Counted from the first letter of the stretch, positions 1-9,248 are shown. The stretch is DNA of 64,000 nt from Lysinibacillus mangiferihumi (GCF_003049665.1 NZ_PYWM01000003.1:1-64000), one strand, 5' to 3'. Made by a program: numbers and translations. Notes: a model not told the origin generated them from the letters alone.

Positions 1-127
1 AGGGCTGAAAAGTCTGCAAGTTCGTTACGAAACTTTGCGTTACTCATCTTAATTGAACCGCCGTATACGGAACCGTACGTACGGTGGTGTGAGAGGTCGG
101 GAGTTAATCACTCCCTCCTACTCGATT
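1..127 (+). mobile_element. 3' end of a group II intron (domains V and VI), truncated by the window edge
   Basis: Positions 55-90 fold as a group II intron domain V: arms ACCGCCGTATACG and CGTACGTACGGTGGT closed by a GAAC loop, with the diagnostic two-nucleotide bulge on the 3' arm. Positions 91-125 fold as domain VI: GAGAGG...GGGAG pairs with CTCCC...CCTACTC, leaving an unpaired A near 120 as the likely branch point, 7 nt from a 3' end at about 126. The intron-encoded reverse transcriptase/maturase would lie left of the window. The element ends about 320 bp upstream of xseA, where nusB-folD would be expected in Bacillus synteny. The exact 3' boundary is uncertain by 1-2 nt. Confidence 0.8.
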
Positions 128-156
128 AGTACATCGTGTGTGGATAGAATGATTTT

Positions 157-254
157 GAAACGCCACAAAATCTGTGCAAAACGCCACTAAATCAGAGAGA
201 ATCGCCACATAATTAAAATAAAACGCCACTAAACTAGTTTGAATCGCCACTAAA
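157..254 (-). repeat. 21-bp phased intergenic repeat array A, five units
   Basis: The hexamer CGCCAC starts at 161, 182, 203, 224 and 245, exactly 21 bp apart. Read on the minus strand the units are 14-nt cores of the form TTTAGTGGCGATTC or TTTAGTGGCGTTTT, separated by 7-nt spacers that differ from one another. Core ends run TTTC, TTTT, ATTC, TTTT, ATTC from unit 1 to 5, so the last four alternate. No open frame runs through it. The array begins 30 bp after the intron end. It is far too short-spaced for CRISPR. Function unknown. Confidence 0.9.
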
Positions 255-388
255 ACGGACACATAGTAGCCACTTTCATCCGAGCCAAGTTTGGAATAAA
301 TATGTTACAGTAATGTTTTCATATAGGATGAAAGACAGATGTTTTTTCTTATGAAACTGTATTTTTACACGTCAGACGCGCCAAAAAA

Positions 389-397
389 TGTTATGAT
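389..397 (+). promoter_or_regulatory. probable extended -10 promoter of xseA
   Basis: TGTTATGAT is an extended -10 element placed about 49 nt before the xseA start. No good -35 is seen at 17 bp. It supports starting xseA at 446, since a start at 410 would sit almost on the predicted transcription start with no ribosome binding site. Confidence 0.45.
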
Positions 398-445
398 AAG
401 TGTAGTTTTGTGAAAAACTTGATTTTAGTAAAGGAGCCGAAAATA

Positions 446-1798
446 ATGTCATCAGCTTCTTATTTAACTGTAAAAGCGTTAACGAAATATATTAAACGAA
501 AATTCGATGCAGATCCACATCTTCGTGAAGTTTATGTCAAAGGGGAGTTATCCAATGTTAAAGTACACCAATCGGGGCATATTTACTTTACGTTAAAAGA
601 TGATGGAGCACGGATTGCAGCAACGATGTTTAAAACTGCCGCAACAAAATTAGCATTCGAGCCAAAAGAGGGTATGCAAGTATTTATCCGAGGGGATGTA
701 AACGTTTACGAAGGCTATGGTACATATCAATTATATGTGCAGGAAATGCAACCAGATGGAATCGGAAGCCTGTTTGTTGCTTTTAATCAACTGAAAGAAC
801 AGCTTCAAAAAGAAGGGCTTTTTAAACCTGAATGGAAACAGCCAATTCCAAAGTTTCCTGAAAAAATAGGTGTTTTAACATCCACTACTGGAGCCGCGAT
901 TCGAGATATTTGTACAACCTTAAAGCGACGGTATCCGCTTGCTGAAATCTTCATTTATCCAACCCTTGTACAAGGGGCACAAGCAGCACCAAGCATCGTA
1001 CACAATATTGAACGCGCTAATCAAGATGCTGTTTGTGACGTCTTGTTAGTAGGACGGGGTGGAGGATCAATTGAAGATTTATGGGCGTTTAATGAGGAAG
1101 CTGTAGCACGTGCTATTTTCGATAGTCGGATTCCCATTATTAGCGCAGTAGGGCACGAAACGGATACGACGATTGCCGATTATGTAGCAGATTTACGTGC
1201 ACCGACGCCTACTGCTGCCGCTGAAATGGCAGTTCCTGACCAGCAGGAATTGTATCAACGAGTGTTGACTCAAAAATCGCAGCTTCACCAAATCGTGAGG
1301 GCGCAACTTATAACGGAGCGACAACGTCTAAATAAGCTACAACAGTCCTATCCTTTAGCGATGCCAGAAAGATTGTATCGTCCGTTTACCGAACGGTTAG
1401 CACAGCTTGAAACAACTTTACAAAAAGCGATGCAAGTAGATTTGATGAAAAAAGAAGCACAACTTCAAAAATTGCATAGCGCAGTAGAGCAGCAATCACC
1501 AAAAAAAGCGCTCGTTTTTCATCAAAGGGAATTAGAACAGCGCATTCAACAGCTAACACGTTCTGCAACACATTACGTAACAAAGCAAAAACAACAATTT
1601 GAGGCATCAGTAAGAACACTCGAAGCATTAAATCCGCTTGCTATTTTAACAAGAGGATTCACAGTCGCTTATAAAGATGACAAAGTGTTGAAATCGTCTA
1701 CTGACTTAAAGCGGCAAGATCAACTAACATTGGCCTTCCACGATGGGAAAGTAATTGCCGAAGTGACAAATGTCTTGCCAAATAATAAGGAGGAATAG
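446..1798 (+). CDS. xseA: Exodeoxyribonuclease VII large subunit
   Basis: Catalytic subunit of exonuclease VII, which degrades single-stranded DNA to oligonucleotides together with several XseB subunits in the cytoplasm. The 450-residue protein has an N-terminal OB-fold (about 1-105, with the GELSNVKVHQSGHIYFTLKD stretch), the nuclease domain with GRGGGSIEDLWAFNEE and RAPTPTAAAE, and a long helical C-terminal region that binds XseB. The start at 446 is chosen over the upstream ATG at 410 because AAAGGAG lies 9 nt before it. It is the first gene of xseA-xseB-ispA, two bases before xseB. Length and motifs are normal for the family. Confidence 0.97.
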   Translation: MSSASYLTVKALTKYIKRKFDADPHLREVYVKGELSNVKVHQSGHIYFTLKDDGARIAATMFKTAATKLAFEPKEGMQVFIRGDVNVYEGYGTYQLYVQEMQPDGIGSLFVAFNQLKEQLQKEGLFKPEWKQPIPKFPEKIGVLTSTTGAAIRDICTTLKRRYPLAEIFIYPTLVQGAQAAPSIVHNIERANQDAVCDVLLVGRGGGSIEDLWAFNEEAVARAIFDSRIPIISAVGHETDTTIADYVADLRAPTPTAAAEMAVPDQQELYQRVLTQKSQLHQIVRAQLITERQRLNKLQQSYPLAMPERLYRPFTERLAQLETTLQKAMQVDLMKKEAQLQKLHSAVEQQSPKKALVFHQRELEQRIQQLTRSATHYVTKQKQQFEASVRTLEALNPLAILTRGFTVAYKDDKVLKSSTDLKRQDQLTLAFHDGKVIAEVTNVLPNNKEE

Positions 1799-1800
1799 CA

Positions 1801-2034
1801 ATGGCGAAGAAACAACAAACATTCGCAGAAGCAATGACGGCACTTGAAGAAATAGTCCGCCAATTAGAGCAGGGTGATGTGCCATTAGAAAATGCTATTG
1901 ATTTATATAAACAGGGCATGGAGCTTTCACAGTTTTGCCATAGTAAACTACAGCATGCCGAGGAACAGTTAATTTCAATTGTTCAAGAAACAGGTGAAAC
2001 AACAGTATTTGATCCGCTAAAGGGAGAGAACTAG
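1801..2034 (+). CDS. xseB: Exodeoxyribonuclease VII small subunit
   Basis: Small helical partner of XseA; several copies wrap the large subunit's C-terminal helix to form exonuclease VII. The 77-residue protein shows the family pattern, with FAEAMTALEEIVRQLEQGD at about 8-26 followed by LENAIDLYKQGMEL. The AAGGAGG ribosome binding site lies inside the last codons of xseA, and the genes are separated by two bases, so translation is probably coupled. ispA follows after 5 bp. Confidence 0.96.
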   Translation: MAKKQQTFAEAMTALEEIVRQLEQGDVPLENAIDLYKQGMELSQFCHSKLQHAEEQLISIVQETGETTVFDPLKGEN

Positions 2035-2039
2035 TTAAA

Positions 2040-2921
2040 ATGAACGAACAATTAAAACATTTTATTCAGAGCAACACACCACAAGTGGAGGCTGAGATGT
2101 TTGCACTTGTTGAGAAAATTGACGCACCAGCTCATTTAAAAGAGTCGATGCTATATTCATTAAAGGCAGGAGGCAAACGCATTCGCCCACTGTTTGTATT
2201 AGCAGTTTTAGAAATCTACGGTAAAGACCTAAAAGCAGGGCTTACAGTCGGTGCTGTTATTGAAATGATTCATACGTATTCTTTAATTCACGATGATTTA
2301 CCGAGCATGGATAACGATGATTTCCGTCGTGGCAAACCAACTAACCATAAAGTGTTTGGCGATGCCCTTGCAACACTTGCAGGCGATGCGTTAAATACGC
2401 TAGCGTTTGGCATTTTAGCGCGCATGGATCTTTCAGCGGAGCAACGAATAGAACTTGTCAATCTTCTAAGCGTAGCAGCAGGTGCTGAAGGGATGGTTGG
2501 CGGTCAAGTACTGGATATGGAAGGTGAGCAACGCCAACTAAGCCTAACGGAACTAGAACATGTACATGTCAATAAAACAGGTGCACTTTTACGATTTAGT
2601 ATTGAATCGGGTGCAGTATTAGCCAATGCTTCTCAAGAAGACCGAGCTACTTTAAAAGAATATGCGCATCATATTGGGCTGGCATTCCAAATCCAAGACG
2701 ACATATTAGATATTGAAGGCACAACAGAGGAATTAGGCAAAACAGCAGGGAAGGATGTAGCGAGCGATAAAAGCACATATCCTGCATTACTAACATTAGC
2801 TGGAGCCAAAGAAAAACTTGCTGACCATTATCAGCTAGCTATTGCAGCACTGGATAACTTACAAGTAGATGTCAGCTTACTGCGTGAGTTTGCGGCCTAT
2901 ATTGTTCATCGTAAAAACTAA
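2040..2921 (+). CDS. ispA: Farnesyl diphosphate synthase (geranyltranstransferase)
   Basis: Condenses isopentenyl diphosphate with dimethylallyl and geranyl diphosphate to give farnesyl diphosphate, the precursor of undecaprenyl carrier lipid and quinone side chains. The 293-residue all-helical prenyltransferase has both aspartate-rich metal sites: DDLPSMDNDD near residue 85 and QDDILD near 223, plus the KAGGKRIRP substrate motif near 43. It sits in the conserved xseB-ispA-dxs order, which links a prenyl chain enzyme to the first step of the MEP pathway. The ribosome binding site AAGGGAGAG is about 10 nt before the ATG. Confidence 0.96.
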   Translation: MNEQLKHFIQSNTPQVEAEMFALVEKIDAPAHLKESMLYSLKAGGKRIRPLFVLAVLEIYGKDLKAGLTVGAVIEMIHTYSLIHDDLPSMDNDDFRRGKPTNHKVFGDALATLAGDALNTLAFGILARMDLSAEQRIELVNLLSVAAGAEGMVGGQVLDMEGEQRQLSLTELEHVHVNKTGALLRFSIESGAVLANASQEDRATLKEYAHHIGLAFQIQDDILDIEGTTEELGKTAGKDVASDKSTYPALLTLAGAKEKLADHYQLAIAALDNLQVDVSLLREFAAYIVHRKN

Positions 2922-2971
2922 GAGAAAAAATGGGCGTTAAAGGGAAAGAATATGCTAGAATAGGTGAGGAC

Positions 2972-2989
2972 GTTTGCCAAGAGGCAAAC
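2972..2989. promoter_or_regulatory. small perfect hairpin between ispA and dxs
   Basis: GTTTGCC and GGCAAAC form a perfect 7-bp stem with an AAGA loop, 50 nt after the ispA stop. It is not followed by a U tract, so it is more likely an mRNA processing or stability structure, or a weak pause site, than a terminator. Confidence 0.4.
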
Positions 2990-3005
2990 AATAAAGTGTT
3001 CGTAC

Positions 3006-3034
3006 TTTTAGCATATGGATAACACTGTTATAAT
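3006..3034 (+). promoter_or_regulatory. possible internal promoter of dxs
   Basis: A consensus TATAAT at 3029-3034 lies about 52 nt before the chosen dxs start. The hexamer 17 bp upstream, TTTTAG at 3006-3011, is a poor -35. Confidence 0.4.
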
Positions 3035-3085
3035 GGTGGAAACACGATTGCGGTGAATAATTTATTGAAAAGGTGTGTGAGAAAG

Positions 3086-4987
3086 GTGGATTTAAACAAG
3101 ATTTCTAGTCCATCCTTTTTAAAAAACTTAGATAAGAGAGAGCTTGAACAACTTGCAAAAGAAATTCGAACTTTCTTAATTGAAAAATGTTCTGTCACAG
3201 GTGGTCATATCGGCCCGAACCTGGGTGTTGTGGAGCTGACAATTATGCTTCATAAAATGTTTGACAGTCCAAAAGATAAGTTTTTATGGGATGTTGGCCA
3301 CCAAGCTTACGTGCATAAAATTTTGACAGGTCGTGCGAGTCAATTTGACACTTTGCGTCAGTTCAAAGGGCTTTGTGGTTTTCCAAAGCTTGTGGAGAGT
3401 GAACATGATGAATGGGAAACGGGTCATAGCTCGACATCGTTGTCAGCAGCCATGGGTATGGCAGCAGCACGTGATATTAAAAACGAAAAAAACTTCGTCG
3501 TACCGATTATTGGGGACGGAGCTTTAACTGGCGGTATGGCTCTTGAGGCATTAAATCATATAGGGCATGCAAAAACTAATATGATTGTCATCTTAAATGA
3601 CAACGAAATGTCCATTGCACCGAATGTTGGCGCATTACACAGCGTATTAGGTCGCTTGCGAACTGCCAAAGAATATTCAAAAGCCAAAGAAGAATTAGAA
3701 TCGTTAATTAATAAAATTCCGCTTTTAGGTGGGAAGCTAGCTTCAACTGCTGAACGCTTGAAAGATAGTTTGAAATATCTAGTCGTTTCTGGTGTCTTCT
3801 TTGAGGAATTAGGCTTTAAATATTTAGGACCAATTGATGGTCACGACTTTGAGGCGCTTGAAACTACTTTATCCTATGCTAAAAAAGTAAAAGGCCCAGT
3901 GCTTGTGCATGTCATTACGAAAAAAGGAAAAGGCTACAAACCAGCGGAAGACGATACAATCGGGAATTGGCATGGGACAGGTCCATATAAAATGGAGACC
4001 GGTGCCTTTGTTAAATCTGAAACAAAAGGTCCTGCGTGGAGTAGTTTAATCGCTGAAACCGTTCGTAAAATTGCACATGAAGATGAACGCATTGTGACGA
4101 TTACGCCAGCGATGCCTGTTGGCTCAAAATTACAAGGGATTCAAAAAGACTTTCCTAAACGCTTTTTTGATGTCGGCATAGCTGAACAACATGCCGCAAC
4201 GATGGCTGCAGGTCTTGCTACTCAAAAAATGAAGCCGTTTTTAGCGATTTATTCAACATTTTTACAGCGTGCATATGACCAAGTTCTACATGATATTGCG
4301 CGTCCAAATTTAAACGTTTTCATTGGGATTGATCGTGCTGGCTTAGTTGGTGCAGATGGTGAAACACACCAAGGTGTCTTTGATATAGCATTCCTTCGCC
4401 ATATTCCCAACATGACGATCATGATGCCAAAGGATGAGAATGAAGGTCAACATATGGTGAAAACAGCCATTGATTATAACGGGGGACCGATTGCCCTTCG
4501 TTATCCACGTGGAAATGGGATTGGTGTCCCGCTCGATGAGGAGCTTATGACTTTACCAATAGGCAGTTGGGAAGTGCTACGTGAGGGGAAAGATGCGACG
4601 ATATTAACATTCGGCACAACTATTCCAATGGCAATGGAAGCAGCGCATATGCTCGCGCAACAAGGCGTAGAAATTGAAGTGGTGAATGCTCGCTTTATTA
4701 AGCCGATGGATGAAGATATGCTGCATCGTATATTTACTAGCAATAAACCAGTGCTAACGATTGAAGAAGCGGTATTACAGGGGGGCTTTGGTAGTGGTGT
4801 CTTAGAATTTGCGCACGACCATAGTTATTTCACTGCAATTATTGATCGAATGGGCATTCCAGATCAATTTATTGAGCATGGAAACGTAGACCAACTGCTA
4901 GCGGAAATCCATATGACAGCAGAAGATACAGTAGCACGCATGCAAGTGTTACTACAACAAAAACAGCAAGTAGGTTTGAACAAATAA
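3086..4987 (+). CDS. dxs: 1-deoxy-D-xylulose-5-phosphate synthase
   Basis: Thiamine-diphosphate enzyme joining pyruvate and glyceraldehyde 3-phosphate, the first committed step of the MEP isoprenoid pathway. The protein has the transketolase order: N-terminal TPP-binding domain with GDGALTGG followed by [10 protein letters not shown], a central pyrimidine domain with [13 protein letters not shown] and [10 protein letters not shown], and a C-terminal transketolase domain. The GTG at 3086 (633 residues, beginning [12 protein letters not shown]) is preferred over a GTG at 3053. Family proteins align from that point, and AAAAGGTG lies about 11 nt upstream. The stop overlaps the tlyA start by one base (TAATG). 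Confidence 0.95.
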   Translation: MDLNKISSPSFLKNLDKRELEQLAKEIRTFLIEKCSVTGGHIGPNLGVVELTIMLHKMFDSPKDKFLWDVGHQAYVHKILTGRASQFDTLRQFKGLCGFPKLVESEHDEWETGHSSTSLSAAMGMAAARDIKNEKNFVVPIIGDGALTGGMALEALNHIGHAKTNMIVILNDNEMSIAPNVGALHSVLGRLRTAKEYSKAKEELESLINKIPLLGGKLASTAERLKDSLKYLVVSGVFFEELGFKYLGPIDGHDFEALETTLSYAKKVKGPVLVHVITKKGKGYKPAEDDTIGNWHGTGPYKMETGAFVKSETKGPAWSSLIAETVRKIAHEDERIVTITPAMPVGSKLQGIQKDFPKRFFDVGIAEQHAATMAAGLATQKMKPFLAIYSTFLQRAYDQVLHDIARPNLNVFIGIDRAGLVGADGETHQGVFDIAFLRHIPNMTIMMPKDENEGQHMVKTAIDYNGGPIALRYPRGNGIGVPLDEELMTLPIGSWEVLREGKDATILTFGTTIPMAMEAAHMLAQQGVEIEVVNARFIKPMDEDMLHRIFTSNKPVLTIEEAVLQGGFGSGVLEFAHDHSYFTAIIDRMGIPDQFIEHGNVDQLLAEIHMTAEDTVARMQVLLQQKQQVGLNK

Positions 4988-5805
4988 TGACAAAACAACC
5001 GAAAGAACGTGTAGACATTTTACTTGTAGAGCGTGGGCTTTGTGAGACGCGCGAGAAGGCAAAACGGTCCATTATGGCGGGCCTTGTCTTTTCTAATGAA
5101 ATACGCATCGACAAAGCAGGAGAAAAAATTGCAATCGATGCACCGCTGCAAGTAAAAGGTTCGGATTTAAAATATGTGAGCCGTGGTGGCTTGAAACTAG
5201 AAAAAGCTTTGCAAATTTTTGATATGTCTGTAGAAGGGAAGCTGATGCTTGATATCGGCTCCTCTACAGGCGGTTTTACAGATTGTGCATTACAAAATGG
5301 TGCTCGACATTGTTATGCCTTAGATGTTGGCTCTAATCAGCTTGCGTGGAAAATTCGTTCAGATGAACGTGTAACGGTTATGGAAAAAACGAATTTCCGC
5401 TATACAACAGCGGCAGATTTGACGGAAGGTTTACCTGAGTTTGCTACAATCGATGTGAGTTTTATTTCACTATCATTGATTTTACCGGTGCTAAAAACGG
5501 TTTTAATGCCAGGTGGGGATGTCATGGCACTTGTTAAACCACAGTTTGAAGCAGGTAAAGAGAATGTTGGTAAAAAGGGTATCGTCCGTGATAAAAAAGT
5601 CCATCTTGATGTTCTAGAAAAAACCGCTGCTATGGCAACGGAAGTCGGCTTTGTTGTGAAGGATGCTTCTTTTTCGCCGATTACTGGCGGTGAGGGGAAT
5701 ATTGAATTTTTATTCCATTTAGTGAATCCTATAGGGGATGAAAGTATTCCACCATATACAGCTTTTAATGCACTCGTTGAAGAAGCGCATAGTGCACTAA
5801 AATAA
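4987..5805 (+). CDS. tlyA: TlyA family rRNA (cytidine-2'-O)-methyltransferase
   Basis: Predicted SAM-dependent RNA methyltransferase of the TlyA/YqxC family; family members 2'-O-methylate cytidines of 16S and/or 23S rRNA. The 272-residue protein has an N-terminal S4 RNA-binding domain (about 6-60, RVDILLVERGLCETREKAKR) and an FtsJ-like Rossmann domain with the SAM motif DIGSSTGGFTDCAL near 84 and the conserved DVSFISL near 155. It overlaps dxs by one base, and argR follows after a terminator. The rRNA target in this organism cannot be read from sequence. Confidence 0.93.
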   Translation: MTKQPKERVDILLVERGLCETREKAKRSIMAGLVFSNEIRIDKAGEKIAIDAPLQVKGSDLKYVSRGGLKLEKALQIFDMSVEGKLMLDIGSSTGGFTDCALQNGARHCYALDVGSNQLAWKIRSDERVTVMEKTNFRYTTAADLTEGLPEFATIDVSFISLSLILPVLKTVLMPGGDVMALVKPQFEAGKENVGKKGIVRDKKVHLDVLEKTAAMATEVGFVVKDASFSPITGGEGNIEFLFHLVNPIGDESIPPYTAFNALVEEAHSALK

Positions 5806-5836
5806 CACGTGCTCATTAAGTAGAGCCGTGTTTTTT
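5804..5836 (+). terminator. rho-independent terminator after tlyA
   Basis: AACACG and GCTC pair with GAGC and CGTGTT around an 8-nt loop, with one bulged base, followed by a T-rich tail. It ends the dxs-tlyA unit. Confidence 0.7.
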
Positions 5837-5906
5837 CTTGTGCTTTTATGCTGAAAATGGTAGTGTAATTATACAAATATTTAACTATTTATAAGAGGTG
5901 AACGAT

Positions 5907-6356
5907 ATGAATAAAGGGCAAAGACATATACGGATTCGTGATATTATTGCAAATCATGAAATTGAAACACAAGATGATTTAGTCGATTTTTTAAAGGATG
6001 CAGGCTATAATGTGACACAAGCAACGGTCTCACGTGATATTAAAGAACTGCACTTAGTAAAAGTACCTTTGCAGGATGGACGCTATAAATATAGCTTACC
6101 CGCAGACCAACGATTCAATCCAGTACAAAAATTACATCGTGCATTAGCGGATGCTTTTGTGAGCATTGACGGAGCATCGCATTTCTTAGTAATGAAAGCA
6201 CTCCCAGGTAATGCGAATGCTATTGCGTCATTACTGGATCATTTAGATTGGCCTGAAATTTTAGGTACGATTTCAGGGGATGATACTATTTTAATTATTT
6301 GTCGCGATGAAGCCGAGCGAGAAAATACAAAAAATCGCTTATTGGACATGCTATAA
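5907..6356 (+). CDS. argR: Arginine repressor ArgR/AhrC
   Basis: Arginine-sensing hexameric regulator that represses arginine biosynthesis and activates its catabolism. The N-terminal winged helix contains [15 protein letters not shown] near residue 37. The C-terminal domain has the arginine-binding and oligomerisation motifs [12 protein letters not shown] and [14 protein letters not shown]. The ATG at 5907 gives the usual [14 protein letters not shown] start and 149 residues, with AAGAGGTG 7 nt upstream; the GTG at 5898 overlaps that ribosome binding site. A likely target in this window is the GNAT-argJ pair near 58154, although no clear ARG box was recognised there. Confidence 0.96.
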   Translation: MNKGQRHIRIRDIIANHEIETQDDLVDFLKDAGYNVTQATVSRDIKELHLVKVPLQDGRYKYSLPADQRFNPVQKLHRALADAFVSIDGASHFLVMKALPGNANAIASLLDHLDWPEILGTISGDDTILIICRDEAERENTKNRLLDML

Positions 6357-6436
6357 GAGTGAAACGAAAATCGATGGTTAACAGTTGCTTGCCCGTTTTT
6401 TAAAAAAGCGGTCATTTTGCATCTGATAGCAGAAGT

Positions 6437-6442
6437 TATAAT
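6437..6442 (+). promoter_or_regulatory. -10 element upstream of recN
   Basis: Consensus TATAAT lies 33 nt before the recN start. The best upstream hexamer, TTGCAT at 6417-6422, is only 14 bp away, so the -35 is unclear. No LexA-type GAAC-N4-GTTC dyad is visible here. Confidence 0.45.
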
Positions 6443-6474
6443 AGCAGTTGAATTTAATTCAGAGGTGACAATTT

Positions 6475-8166
6475 GTGTTAAGAGAGCTTAGTATTCGAAA
6501 TTTTGCCATCATTGAGGATTTAACGGTTAGTTTTTCGGATGGTTTAACTGTACTAACAGGAGAAACTGGTGCTGGGAAATCCATTATTATTGATGCGGTA
6601 CATTTACTTGCTGGTGGTAGAGGTAATTCAGAATTTATTCGTCATGGTGCTAAAAAAGCTGAATTAGGCGGGTTGTTTCAAATATCAAGTACTGCACATC
6701 CTGTATATAAGAAACTAGAGGAAGCAGGCATTGAAATAGAAGAAGATTCTATTATTTTACGCCGCGATCTAAATGACTCTGGCAAAAGTGTTTGTCGGGT
6801 AAATGGCAAATTGGTACCTTTATCGGTTTTACGAGATATTGGTGCAAGTCTAATTGATATACATGGTCAGCATGAAAATCAAGAACTAATGGATGAAAAA
6901 CAACATATTCATTTATTGGATCAATTTGCAGAAGCGCAACTATCACCGATTCTTGAACAATACAGTATTCAATATAACGAATATCGGGCATTAAAAAAAG
7001 AATTAGCCTCCATTTCTATTGATGAGCAGTTAATGGCACAACGCATTGATTTGTACCAATTCCAAATGAAAGAATTGGAAGATGCAAATTTAAAGCTTGG
7101 TGAAGAAGATGAGCTGTTAGATGAACGTCGTCGTCTAATGAATTTTAATAAAATTTTCGAACGTTCGAGTGCTGCCTATGAAGCAATTCAGGGAGAGACA
7201 AAAGGGCTTGACTGGATCGGTACAGCGATGGGCGCATTAGATGATGCGGCGGTCATCGATGAACAGTTTAAAGAGGCATCTGAGTCGGTAACAACTGCTT
7301 TTTACGCTTTACAGGATGCCGCCTATCAGGTGAAAAATGTATTAGATGAGTTAGAATTCGATCCTGCGCGATTAAATGAAGTTGAGCAACGCTTGGCACT
7401 TTTCCAAAACTTAAAGCGCAAATATGGCTCCACTGTTGAAGAAATGCTCGCCTATTATGAGAAGATTAAAACAGAGCTTAGTGAGCTTTTGAATCGTGAT
7501 GAAATATTGCAATTAAAAGAACGAAAAGTACTTGAAATGGAAGTAGTATTAAGTGAACTTACTGAAAAACTTTCGCATGTTCGAAAAGCAGCAGCCAATG
7601 ATTTAAGCGAGGCTATCATGGCAGAGCTACGTGAATTACATATGGAAAAAGCAAAATTTATTGTAAATTTTGATGCTTTACCTTACTTTGATGTCAATGG
7701 TAAAGACCAAGTGATCTTTTATATTTCAACGAATGTCGGGGAACCACCGAAATCTTTACCGAAAATTGCTTCAGGTGGGGAATTGTCGCGTATGATGTTA
7801 GCATTAAAAACGATTTTTTCTTCTTCCAATGGTGTAACATCCATTATTTTTGACGAAGTGGATACTGGCGTAAGTGGTCGTGTAGCGCAAGCAATCGCTG
7901 AAAAAATTGCAGCCATTTCTGTTAATTCTCAAGTTCTGTGTATTTCGCATTTACCTCAAGTGGCGGCGATGGCTGACCATCATTACTTCATTAAAAAAGA
8001 GGTTGAACATGATCGGACATTTACTTCTTTAGCAGAAATCGATACAGATGCTCGTATTGAAGAAGTGAGCAGAATGATGTCAGGTGCAGAAATTACCGAT
8101 TTGACTTTACAGCATGCGACAGAATTGTTAAAAATGGCTAATGAGCGAAAAAAACAAATGCGCTAA
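6475..8166 (+). CDS. recN: DNA repair protein RecN
   Basis: SMC-like ATPase that acts early in double-strand break repair, gathering DNA ends before recombination. The 563-residue protein shows the split ABC-ATPase head: Walker A GETGAGKS near residue 30, then a long coiled coil (about 150-370), then the signature SGGELSRMMLALK near 438 and Walker B IIFDEVDTGVSG near 463. It starts with GTG preceded by AGAGGTGAC. Position between argR and spoIVB is the conserved Bacillales order. Length is normal. Confidence 0.96.
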   Translation: MLRELSIRNFAIIEDLTVSFSDGLTVLTGETGAGKSIIIDAVHLLAGGRGNSEFIRHGAKKAELGGLFQISSTAHPVYKKLEEAGIEIEEDSIILRRDLNDSGKSVCRVNGKLVPLSVLRDIGASLIDIHGQHENQELMDEKQHIHLLDQFAEAQLSPILEQYSIQYNEYRALKKELASISIDEQLMAQRIDLYQFQMKELEDANLKLGEEDELLDERRRLMNFNKIFERSSAAYEAIQGETKGLDWIGTAMGALDDAAVIDEQFKEASESVTTAFYALQDAAYQVKNVLDELEFDPARLNEVEQRLALFQNLKRKYGSTVEEMLAYYEKIKTELSELLNRDEILQLKERKVLEMEVVLSELTEKLSHVRKAAANDLSEAIMAELRELHMEKAKFIVNFDALPYFDVNGKDQVIFYISTNVGEPPKSLPKIASGGELSRMMLALKTIFSSSNGVTSIIFDEVDTGVSGRVAQAIAEKIAAISVNSQVLCISHLPQVAAMADHHYFIKKEVEHDRTFTSLAEIDTDARIEEVSRMMSGAEITDLTLQHATELLKMANERKKQMR

Positions 8167-8180
8167 ATTAATAAGAAAAT

Positions 8181-8212
8181 CCAGAGGCAGTCCAATGTTT
8201 CTGGGTTTTTTT
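8181..8212 (+). terminator. terminator after recN
   Basis: CCAGA pairs with TCTGG across a 14-nt loop, followed by GTTTTTTT. The stem is short but the U tract is strong, and it separates recN from the separately expressed sporulation gene. Confidence 0.6.
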
Positions 8213-8293
8213 CATTTTGCACAAATATTTACCGCTTATAAGAACCGCACAACAACACATAGTATAAAGACAAAAATCAAAAGGAGGTGTCGT

Positions 8294-9241
8294 ATGAATC
8301 GTCGTTGGCGTCAATTTGTCATTTTGCCTATGCTCATCGTTTTGTTATTTATGCCCATTCAGGCTTTTGCGGCCAAAAAATTAATACCGATGGGTGAAGC
8401 AATTGGAATTCAACTTCAGTTATCACATGTCTTTGTTGCTCATGATGTGTTGTTAGCTTCCAATCAATGGATGAAAGGAGGCGCCGTTATCGAAAAAATA
8501 AATGATACAACGGTAAAAACACTCGCTGATGCCAAGCAAGCCATTGCTCGCCATGGGCTACAAAAATGGACGATAAAAAGTGAAGGAAAAGCAGTAACAG
8601 TTGACTTACAAAAACAAGAAGCAGAACATGTCATCTCTTTTTTAAAGGATGAAACAGATGGAGTAGGGACATTGACATACATTGATCCAGAGACATTAAA
8701 TTACGGAGCATTAGGCCACCAGATTGTCGACTCAACTCTCCAAGAAGCACCTGTCTTCCGAGCAGGCTCCATTTTCTTAGCATCCATTCATCAAATCCGT
8801 AAAAGCCTACCTGGTCAACCCGGCTATAAAATTTCCTCCATTGAAAAACATCAGGAACGATTAGGGAGTATTGATAAAAATACGGTTTATGGAATTTTTG
8901 GCCGATGGGAAGATAGCTATCAACAAAGATTGCCCAAAGCCATCGAAATTATGCATGCAAAAGATATAAAATTGGGGAAGGCTGAAATTTATACAGCTAT
9001 TGAAGGAAGTAAAGTCGAAACATTTTCCATTGAAATTACAAAAGTTGAAAATGAACGGCTTGAATTTATCGTTTCTGACGAAAAGCTTATTGAAAAAACA
9101 GGTGGCATTTTACAAGGTATGAGTGGTAGTCCCATCATACAGGATGGTCGTTTCGTTGGCGCTGTCACACATATGTTTGTTGAGGAACCGAAAAAAGGGG
9201 CTGCTATTACAGTGGCAGAAATGTTAAGAAAATCTTCATGA
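8294..9241 (+). CDS. spoIVB: SpoIVB serine peptidase, sporulation signalling
   Basis: Secreted S55-family serine peptidase made in the forespore. In B. subtilis it cleaves SpoIVFA in the intermembrane space and so triggers pro-sigmaK processing. The 315-residue protein begins with a membrane-anchor/signal segment (about 8-26), then a short PDZ-like part (about 50-105) and the peptidase domain with GALGHQIVD (catalytic His, near 142) and GMSGSP (catalytic Ser, near 277-279). AAGGAGGTG lies just before the ATG at 8294. The open frame extends into recN, but that part is not coding. It is clearly shorter than the 426-residue B. subtilis protein, mainly N-terminally. Confidence 0.93.
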   Translation: MNRRWRQFVILPMLIVLLFMPIQAFAAKKLIPMGEAIGIQLQLSHVFVAHDVLLASNQWMKGGAVIEKINDTTVKTLADAKQAIARHGLQKWTIKSEGKAVTVDLQKQEAEHVISFLKDETDGVGTLTYIDPETLNYGALGHQIVDSTLQEAPVFRAGSIFLASIHQIRKSLPGQPGYKISSIEKHQERLGSIDKNTVYGIFGRWEDSYQQRLPKAIEIMHAKDIKLGKAEIYTAIEGSKVETFSIEITKVENERLEFIVSDEKLIEKTGGILQGMSGSPIIQDGRFVGAVTHMFVEEPKKGAAITVAEMLRKSS

Positions 9242-9248
9242 ATGGGAT

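Noticed and set aside
157-254. CRISPR array
   Set aside because: Spacers of 7 nt and cores of 14 nt are far below CRISPR sizes, and no cas gene is present. The same applies to 57940-58058.
5400-5876. 158-codon minus-strand frame opposite tlyA
   Set aside because: It is the complement of a clearly coding gene, with no ribosome binding site and no family resemblance.
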